A DNA stretch of 64,000 bases from NCBI GenBank assembly GCA_036250195.1, contig JAVHZZ010000015.1:1984001-2048000 (forward strand), given 5' to 3'. The DNA comes from Mixophyes australis (Eukaryota; Chordata; Amphibia; Anura; Limnodynastidae). The position numbers and the translations under genes were made by a program. Shown piece by piece: positions 55,901 to 64,000 of the stretch; within the stretch, counting starts at the first letter, position 1; the number at the start of each line of letters is the position of its first letter. The notes under the pieces are model-generated. The model did not search any database, was not told where the DNA came from, and saw nothing but the letters and a program-made list of their open reading frames with translations.

Positions 55901-57330
55901 ATGATTCAATTCATGATTCATGATTCATGATTTAATTCATGATTCATGATTCATGATTCATTATTCAATTCATGATTCATGATTCAATTCATGATTCATG
56001 ATTCGATTCATGATTCATGATTCATGATTCAAGATTCGATTCATGAATCATGATTAATGATACATGATTCAATTCATAAATCATGATTCATGATTCATGA
56101 TTCAATTCATGATTCATGATTCGATTCATGATTCATGATTCAATTCATGATTTATGATTTATAATTCAATTTATGATTCAATTAATGATTCATGATTCAT
56201 GATTAGATTCATGATTCATGATTCGATTCATGATTCATGATTATATTCATGATTTATGATTCGATTCATGATTCTTGATTCATAATTCATGATTCGATTC
56301 ATGATTTTTGATTCATGATTCAATTCATGATTCATGATTCAATTCATGATTCATGATTGGATTCATGATTCATGATTCAATTCATGATTCATGATTAAAT
56401 GATTCAATTCATGATTCATGATTCGATTCATGATTCATGATTCAATGCATGATTCATGATTCGATTTATGATTCATGATTCAATTCATGATTCATGATTT
56501 ATGATTCAATTTATGATTCAATTCATGATTCATGATTCAATTCATGATTCAAGATTCATGATTCGATTCATGATTCATGATTCATTATTCGATTCATGAT
56601 TCATTTCATGATTCATGATTCATGATTCTATTCATTAATCATGATTGAATTCATGATTCATGATTTAATTCATGATTCATGATTTGATTCATGATTCATT
56701 TCATGATTCATGAATCATGATTAATGATTTATGATTCGTTTCATGATTCATGATTCATTTCATGATTCGTGTTTCGATTCATAATTCATGATTCAATTCA
56801 TGATTCATGATTCAATTCATGATTCATGTTTCGATTCATGATTCATGATTCGATTCATGATTCATGATTCAATTCATGATTCATGATTCATAATTCATGA
56901 TTCGATTCATGATTCATGATTCGATTCATGATTCATGATTCATGATTTAATTCATGATTCATGATTCATGATTCATGATTCATGATTCATGATTCATGAT
57001 TCAATTCATGATTCATAATTCATGATTCGATTCATGATTCATGATTCAATTCATGATCCATGATTCGATTCATGATTCATGATTCAATTCATGATTTATG
57101 ATTTATGATTCAATTTATGATTCAATTCATGATACATGATTCAATTCATGATTCATGATTCATAATTCGATTCATGATTCATGATTCAATTCATGATTCA
57201 TGATTCAATTCATGATTCATGATTCGATTCATGATTCATGATTCAATTCATGATTCATGATTCATGATTCAATTCATGATTCATGATTCATGATTCATGA
57301 TTCGATTCATGATTCATGATTCAATTCATG
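55901..57330 (+). repeat. Last connector and module B half
   Basis: CATAAATC 56,075, ATATATTCATG 56,243 and TTCGTG 56,766. The ATATAT-to-TTCGTG distance is 523 bp against 409-440 bp in most copies, because of a private stretch near 56,600-56,720 containing CATTAATCATG and CATGATTGAATTC. The usual ATTGAATTC at about +330 bp is lost (ATTCAATTC near 57,119). This is the last ATTCGTGTT word in the window. Confidence 0.7.
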
Positions 57331-57682
57331 ATTCATGATTCGATTCATGATTCATGATTCGATTCATGATTCATGGTTTATGATTCAATTCATGATTCAA
57401 TTCATGATTCATTTCATGATTCATGATTCGATTCATGATTCATGATTCAATTCATGATTCATGATTTATGATTCAATTCATGATTCATGATTTATGATTC
57501 AATTCATGATTCATGATTCGATTCATGAATTATGATTCAATTCATGATTCATGATTCATAATTCATGATTCGATTCACGATTCATGATTTAATTCTTGAT
57601 TCATGATTCATGATTCGATTCATGATTCATGATTTAATTCTTGATTCATGATTCATGATTCAATTCATGATTCATGATTCAT

Positions 57683-59850
57683 GATCCATGATTCAATTCA
57701 TGATTCATGATTCAATTCATGATTCATGATTCGATTCATGATTCATGATTCAATTCATGATTCATGATTCAATTCATGATTCATGATTTATCATTCAATT
57801 CATGATTCAATTCATGATTCATTTCATGATTCATGATTCGATTCATGATTCATGATTCATGATTCATGATTCGATTCATGATTCATGATTCGATTCATGA
57901 TTCATGATTCATAATTCATGATTCAATTCATGATTCATGATTCAATTCATGATTCATGATTCGATTCATGATTCATAATTCATGATTTATGATTCATGAT
58001 TCGATTCATGATTCATGATTCAATTCATGATTCATGATTCGATTCATGATTCATGATTAGATTAATGATTTATAATTCAAATCATGATTCATGATTCAAT
58101 ATTTAATTCATGATTCATGATTCGATTCATGATTCATGATTCAATTCATGATTCATGATTCATTATTTAATTCATGATTCATGATTCGATTCATGATTCA
58201 TGATTTGATTCATGATTCATGATTCATGATTCAATTCATGATTCATGATTCATGATTCAATTCATGATTCATGATTCAATTCATGATTCATGATTCGATT
58301 CATGATTTATGATTCATGATTCATGATTCGATTCATGATTCATGATTCAATTCATGATTCATGATTCATGATTCAATTCATGATTCATGATTCATGATTC
58401 ATGATTCAATTCATGATTCATGATTCATTATTCATGTTTCAATTCATGATTCAATTCATGATTCATGATTTGATTCATGATTCATGATTCAATTCATGTA
58501 TCATGATTCATGATTCATGATTCAATTCATGATTCATGATTCATGATTCAATTCATGATTCAATTCATGATTCATGATTTGATTCATGATTCATGATTCA
58601 ATTCATGTATCATGATTCATGATTCATGATTCAATTCATGATTCATGATTCATGATTCAATTCATGATTCATGATTCATGATTCAATTCATGATTCATGA
58701 TTCAAATTATGATTCATGATTCGATTCATGATTCATGATTCGATTCATGATTCATGATTCGATTCATGATTCATGATTCGATTCATGATTCATGATTCAA
58801 TTCATGATTCATGATTCAATTCATGATTCATGATTCATGATTCATGATTCAATTCATGATTCATGATTCAATTCATGATTCATGATGCGATTCATTATTC
58901 ATGATTCGATTTATTATTCATGATTCAATTCATGATTCATGATTTATGATTCAATTCATGATTCAATTCATGATTCATTTCATGATTCATGATTCTATTC
59001 ATGATTCATGATTCGATTCATGATTCATGATTCGATTCATGATTCATGATTCATAATTCATGATTCGATTCATGATTCATGATTCATGATTCAAGATTCA
59101 ATTCATGATTCATGATTCAATTCATGATTCATGATTCGATTCATGATTCATGATTAGATTCATGATTTATAATTCAAATCATGATTCATGATTCGATTCA
59201 TGATTCATGATTCAATTCATGATTCATGATTCATTATTTAATTCATGATTCATGATTCGATTCATGATTCATGATTCAATTCATGATTCATGATTCATGA
59301 TTCAATTCATGATTCATGATTCATGATTCATGATTCAATTCATGATTCATGATTCAATTCATGATTCATGATTTATGATTCAATTCATGATTCAATTCAT
59401 GATTCATGATTCAATTCATGAATTATGATTCAATTCATGATTCATGATTCATAATTCATGATTCGATTCATGATTCTTGATTCGATTCATGATTCATGAT
59501 TCATGATTTAATTCATGATTCATGATTCATGATTCATGATTCGATTCATGATTCATGATTCAATTCATGATTCATGATTCGATTCATGATTCATGATTCG
59601 ATTCATGATTCATGGTATATGATTCAATTCATGATTCAATTCATGATTCATTTCATGATTCATGATTCGATTCATGATTCATGATTCAATTCATGATTCA
59701 TGATTTATGATTCAATTCATGATTCATGATTCGATTCATGAATTATGATTCAATTCATGATTCATGATTCATAATTCATGATTCGATTCATGATTCATGA
59801 TTTAATTCTTGATTCATGATTCATGATTCAATTCATGATTCATGATTCAT
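57683..59850 (+). repeat. Family C unit 1
   Basis: GATCCATG at the start, AATATTTA at 58,098, a two-copy CATGTATC cluster (58,495 and 58,604) and a family A-like GCGATTC word near 58,887. It is the last unit with CATGTATC. GGTATATG (about 59,613) replaces GGTTTATG of earlier C copies. Confidence 0.72.
58460..58620 (+). repeat. CATGTATC cluster, two copies (last in window)
   Basis: CATGTATC at 58,495 and 58,604, 109 bp apart. From about 58.68 kb the downstream sequence resembles the stretch at 49.8-50.1 kb (AAATTATG followed by a series of ATTCG pentamers), not a D module. Confidence 0.75.
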
Positions 59851-61198
59851 GATCCATAATTCAATTCATGATTCATGATTCAATTCATGATTCATGATTC
59901 GATTCATGATTCATGATTCGATTCATGATTCAATTCATGATTCACGATTTATGATTCAATTCATGATTCAATTCATGATTCATTTCATGATTCATGATTC
60001 GATTCATGATTCATGATTCATGATTCAATTCATGATTCATGATTCAATTCATGATTCATGATTCGATTCATGATTCATAATTCATGATTTATGATTCATG
60101 ATTCGATTCATGATTCATGATTCAATTCATGATTCATGATTCGATTCATGATTCATGATTAGATTCATGATTTATAATTCAAATCATGATTCATGATTCA
60201 ATATTTAATTCATGATTCATGATTCGATTCATGATTCATGATTCAATTCATGATTCATGATTCATTATTTAATTCATGATTCATGATTCGATTCATGATT
60301 CATGATTCCATTCATGATTCATGATTCATGATTCAATTCATGATTCATGATTCATGATTCAATTCATGATTCAAGATTCAATTCATGATTCATGATTCGA
60401 TTCATGATTCATGATTCATGATTCGATTCATGATTCATGATTCAATTCATGATTCATGATTCATGATTCAATTCATGATTCATGATTCATGATTCATGAT
60501 TCAATTCATGATTCATGATTCGATTCATGATTCATGATTCATGATTCAAGATTCAATTCATGATTAATGATTCAATTCATGATTCATGATTCGATTCATG
60601 ATTCATAATTCATGATTTATGAATCATGATTCGATTCATGATTCATGATTCATGATTCAATTCATGATTCATGATTCGATTCATGATTCATGATTCAATT
60701 CATGATTCATGATTCATTATTTAATTCATGATTCATGATTCGATTCATGATTCATGATTCAATTCATGATTCATGATTCATGATTCAATTCATGATTCAT
60801 GATTCATGATTCAATTCATGATTCATGATTCAATTCATGATTCATGATTTATGATTCAATTCATGATTCAATTCATGATTCATGATTCGATTCATGAATT
60901 ATGATTCAATTCATGATTCATGATTCATAATTCATGATTCGATTCATGATTCATGATTCAATTCATGATTCATGATTCAATTCATGATTCATGATGCGAT
61001 TCATGATTCATGATTCGATTCATGATTCATGATTCAATTCATGATTCATGATTTATGATTCAATTCATGATTCATGATTCGATTCATAAATTATGATTCA
61101 ATTCATGATTCATGATTCATAATTCATGATTCGATTCATGATTCATGATTTAATTCTTGATTCATGATTCATGATTCAATTCATGATTCATGATTCAT
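59851..61198 (+). repeat. Family C unit 2, short
   Basis: GATCCATAATTC, AATATTTA at 60,200 (349 bp later, against 394-415 bp elsewhere). The unit is 1,348 bp, about 0.75 kb shorter than its neighbours. It lacks the GGTTTATG/GGTATATG stretch and the CATGTATC cluster. Confidence 0.72.
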
Positions 61199-63300
61199 GA
61201 TCCATAATTCAATTCATGATTCATGATTCAATTCATGATTCATGATTCGATTCATGATTCATGATTCGATTCATGATTCAATTCATGATTCACGATTTAT
61301 GATTCAATTCATGATTCAATTCATGATTCATTTCATGATTCATGATTCGATTCATGATTCATGATTCATGATTCATTTCATGATTCATGATTCGATTCAT
61401 GATTCATGATTCATGATTCAATTCATGATTCATGATTCAATTCATGATTCATGATTCGATTCATGATTCATAATTCATGATTTATGATTCATGATTCGAT
61501 TCATGATTCATGATTCAATTCATGATTCATGATTCGATTCATGATTCATGATTAGATTCATGATTTATAATTCAAATCATGATTCATGATTCAATATTTA
61601 ATTCATGATTCATGATTCGATTCATGATTCATGATTCAATTCATGATTCATGATTCATTATTTAATTCATGATTCATGATTCGATTCATGATTCATGATT
61701 CCATTCATGATTCATGATTCATGATTCAATTCATGATTCATGATTCATGATTCAATTCATGATTCAAGATTCAATTCATGATTCATGATTCGATTCATGA
61801 TTCATGATTCATGATTCGATTCATGATTCATGATTCAATTCATGATTCATGATTCATGATTCAATTCATGATTCATGATTCATGATTCATGATTCAATTC
61901 ATGATTCATGATTCGATTCATGATTCATGATTCATGATTCAAGATTCAATTCATGATTAATGATTCAATTCATGATTCATGATTCGATTCATGATTCATA
62001 ATTCATGATTTATGAATCATGATTCGATTCATGATTCATGATTCATGATTCAATTCATGATTCATGATTCGATTCATGATTCAATTCATGATTCATGATT
62101 CATTATTTAATTCATGATTCATGATTCGATTCATGATTCATGATTCAATTCATGATTCATGATTCATGATTCAATTCATGATTCATGATTCATGATTCAA
62201 TTCATGATTCATGATTCATGATTCAATTCATGATTCATGATTCAATTCATGATTCATGATTTATGATTCAATTCATGATTCAATTCATGATTCATGATTC
62301 GATTCATGAATTATGATTCAATTCATGATTCATGATTCATAATTCATGATTCGATTCATGATTCATGATTCAATTCATGATTCATGATTCAATTCATGAT
62401 TCATGATGCGATTCATGATTCATGATTCGATTCATGATTCATGATTCAATTCATGATTCATGATTTATGATTCAATTCATGATTCAATTCCTGATTCAAT
62501 TCATGATTCATGATTCTATTCATGATTCATGATTCGATTCATGATTCATGATTCGATTCATGATTCATGATTCATAATTCATGATTCGATTCATGATTCA
62601 TGATTCATGATTCAAGATTCAATTCATGATTCATGATTCAATTCATGATTCATGATTCGATTCATTATTCATAATTCATGATTTATGAATCATGATTCGA
62701 TTCATGATTCATGATTCAATTCATGATTCATGATTCGATTCATGATTCATGATTAGATTCATGATTTATAATTCAAATCATGATTCATGATTCGATCCAT
62801 GATTCATGATTCAATTCATGATTCATGATTCATTATTTAATTCATGATTCATGATTCGATTCATGATTCATGATTCAATTCATGATTTGTGATTCATGAT
62901 TCAATTCATGATTCATGATTCAATTCATGATTCATGATTCAATTCATGATTCATGATTTATGATTCAATTCATGATTCAATTCATGATTCATGATTCGAT
63001 TCATAAATTATGATTCAATTCATGATTCATGATTCATAATTCATGATTCGATTCATGATTCTTGATTCGATTCATGATTCATGATTCATGATTTAATTCA
63101 TGATTCATTATTCATGATTCGATTCATGATTCATGATTCAATTCATGATTCATGATTCGATTCATGATTCATGATTCGATTCATGATTCGATTCATGATT
63201 CATGATTTAATTCTTGATTCATGATTCATGATTCGATTCATGATTCATGATTTAATTCTTGATTCATGATTCATGATTCAATTCATGATTCATGATTCAT
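61199..63300 (+). repeat. Family C unit 3
   Basis: GATCCATAATTC, AATATTTA at 61,593, ATGCGATTC near 62,406 and CAATTCCTGATTC near 62,487. At 62,491-62,500 CCTGATTCAATTC replaces the CCTGATTCATTTC of other copies. The unit is 2,102 bp. The first 760 bp resemble the short unit just upstream. Confidence 0.72.
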
Positions 63301-64000
63301 GATCCATGATTCAATTCATGATTCATGATTCAATTCATGATTCATGATTCGATTCATGATTCATGATTCAATTCATGATTCATGATTCAATTCATGATTC
63401 ATGATTTATGATTCAATTCATGATTCAATTCATGATTCATTTCATGATTCATGATTCGATTCATGATTCATGATTCATGATTCGATTCATGATTCATGAT
63501 TCGATTCATGATTCATGATTCATAATTCATGATTCAATTCATGATTCATGATTCAATTCATGATTCATGATTCGATTCATGATTCATAATTCATGATTTA
63601 TGATTCATGATTCGATTCATGATTCATGATTCAATTCATGATTCATGATTCGATTCATGATTCATGATTAGATTCATGATTTATAATTCAAATCATGATT
63701 CATGATTCAATATTTAATTCATGATTCATGATTCGATTCATGATTCATGATTCAATTCATGATTCATGATTCATTATTTAATTCATGATTCATGATTCGA
63801 TTCATGATTCATGATTTGATTCATGATTCATGATTCATGATTCAATTCATGATTCATGATTCATGATTCCATTCATGATTCATGATTCAATTCATGATTC
63901 ATGATTCGATTCATGATTTATGATTCATGATTCATGATTCGATTCATGATTCATGATTCAATTCATGATTCATGATTCATGATTCAATTCATGATTCATG
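63301..64000 (+). repeat. Family C unit 4, cut by window end
   Basis: GATCCATG at the start and AATATTTA at 63,709 (408 bp). The last base of the window is inside an ordinary heptamer, so no array boundary is present here. Confidence 0.72.

Larger units (their letters stand above)
49205..56766 (+). repeat. Two units of a 3.85-kb and 3.71-kb composite repeat
   Basis: TTCGTG at 49,204, 53,056 and 56,766 gives units of 3,852 and 3,710 bp. GATCCAT 51,121 to 54,978 and AATATTTA 51,529 to 55,386 both give 3,857 bp. Each unit is B core, module C, CATGTATC cluster and short connector, that is, the 9.8-kb composite without module D. Confidence 0.78.
1..64000. repeat. Heptamer-based satellite array filling the window
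   Basis: The sequence is built from ATTCATG heptamers with ATTCA or ATTCG pentamers between runs of one to nine heptamers. The dominant period is 19 bp (7+7+5); 12 and 26 bp are also common. I read the window end to end and found no stretch that leaves this pattern for more than a few bases, no block in reverse orientation, and no insertion of unrelated DNA. Pure heptamer sequence cycles through the same seven codons in every frame, including TGA on both strands, so no frame stays open for long. Both window edges lie inside the array. The family is not one I recognise by name. Type (simple satellite with higher-order repeats) is certain; the host and chromosomal location are not visible. Confidence 0.98.
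57331..64000 (+). repeat. Family C terminal array, tandem units of about 2.1 kb
   Basis: GATCCAT at 57,683, 59,851, 61,199 and 63,301 with AATATTTA at 58,098, 60,200, 61,593 and 63,709. Unit lengths measured by AATATTTA are 2,102, 1,393 and 2,116 bp. Module B and D words are absent, so the array has changed from a B/C/D mosaic to C alone. It continues beyond the window. Confidence 0.82.

Noticed and set aside
1126..57120. TGATTTAT words as PBX-HOX sites
   Set aside because: They match the consensus but arise from one C-to-T change in the heptamer and are common throughout. In a repeat with this composition the match means little without binding data.
1..64000. Open reading frames starting at the very many ATG triplets
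   Set aside because: Because 7 is not a multiple of 3, every frame of the heptamer run cycles through the same codons and meets TGA within 21 nt, on both strands. The pentamers only shift the phase. Frames would lengthen only under a code in which TGA is read as an amino acid, and TAA from TTTAATTC and CATAATTC would still close them.
1..64000. CRISPR array
   Set aside because: There are no unique spacers: repeats and intervals are the same sequence, with periods of 7-26 bp, and no cas gene or leader is present.
1..64000. Telomeric repeat
   Set aside because: The unit has no G-run and does not match TTAGGG, TTTAGGG, TTAGG or similar telomere units; GGG was not seen.
1..64000. CENP-B box
   Set aside because: TTCG is present in each ATTCG pentamer, but the required CGGG part of the box is absent everywhere, so there is no basis for calling CENP-B sites.
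1..64000. Inverted-repeat or palindromic arms at large scale
   Set aside because: The short TCATGA palindrome is part of every heptamer, but no block of the window runs in the opposite polarity (GAATCATG in tandem), so no large inverted arms exist.
1..64000. tRNA, rRNA or other structured RNA genes
   Set aside because: No stretch departs from the 7/5-bp repeat long enough to hold one.

Overview
The whole window is satellite DNA. I find no protein-coding gene, RNA gene, transposon or unique sequence on either strand. The basic unit is the heptamer ATTCATG. It is interrupted at short intervals by a pentamer, ATTCA or ATTCG, which is the heptamer with TG or AT deleted. The commonest period is 19 bp (7+7+5), with 12, 26, 33 and longer (7n+5) variants. 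Every block runs head-to-tail in the same polarity. The array runs off both ends of the window, so its true length exceeds 64 kb. A satellite this long, AT-rich (about 26-32% G+C by unit composition) and hierarchical points to eukaryotic heterochromatin such as a pericentromeric, subtelomeric or sex-chromosome block. The sequence does not name the species.

Above the 7/5-bp level there is a clear higher-order structure, traced through rare variant words that recur in fixed order and at near-fixed distances. Positions 1-9,520 hold five tandem copies of an approximately 1.9-kb unit (family A; starts at 1, 1919, 3785, 6606 and 8574). Copy 2 carries a patch of foreign family-B type, copy 3 an internal 870-bp duplication, and copy 5 is truncated. 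Positions 9,521-13,860 are a transition with short local duplications, one B-like core and a diverged C-like segment.

From about 13.9 to 57 kb the array is a mosaic of three recurring modules. Module D is marked by AATTAATG and CGAGATTC. Module B is marked by CGTTTAATG, TGAGTCA, ATATACATG, ATTCGTGTT and ATTGAATTC in that order. Module C is marked by GATCCAT and AATATTTA. Clusters of a CATGTATC sub-repeat often lie between C and D. Several segmental duplications overlap: an offset of about 15.5 kb (15.6/31.1 kb), about 22.9 kb (13.9/36.8 kb), about 3.35 kb (20.4/23.7 kb), about 3.5 kb (42.2/45.7 kb), about 9.8 kb (38.4/48.2 kb) and about 3.85 kb (49.2/53.1 kb). From about 57.3 kb to the end the array is family C alone, in units of about 2.1 kb with one short 1.35-kb unit.

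Three points deserve attention. First, the heptamer is one base from self-complementary, so each strand could fold on itself with a single T-T (or A-A) mismatch per 7 bp. Second, nearly all CpG dinucleotides sit in the ATTCG pentamer, and homologous sites in paralogous copies appear as CG, TG or CA, the pattern of cytosine methylation decay on both strands. Third, nested indels and duplications give a relative order for the amplification events. Positions of landmark words were counted by eye and may be off by a base or two; block boundaries are approximate to about 50-200 bp.
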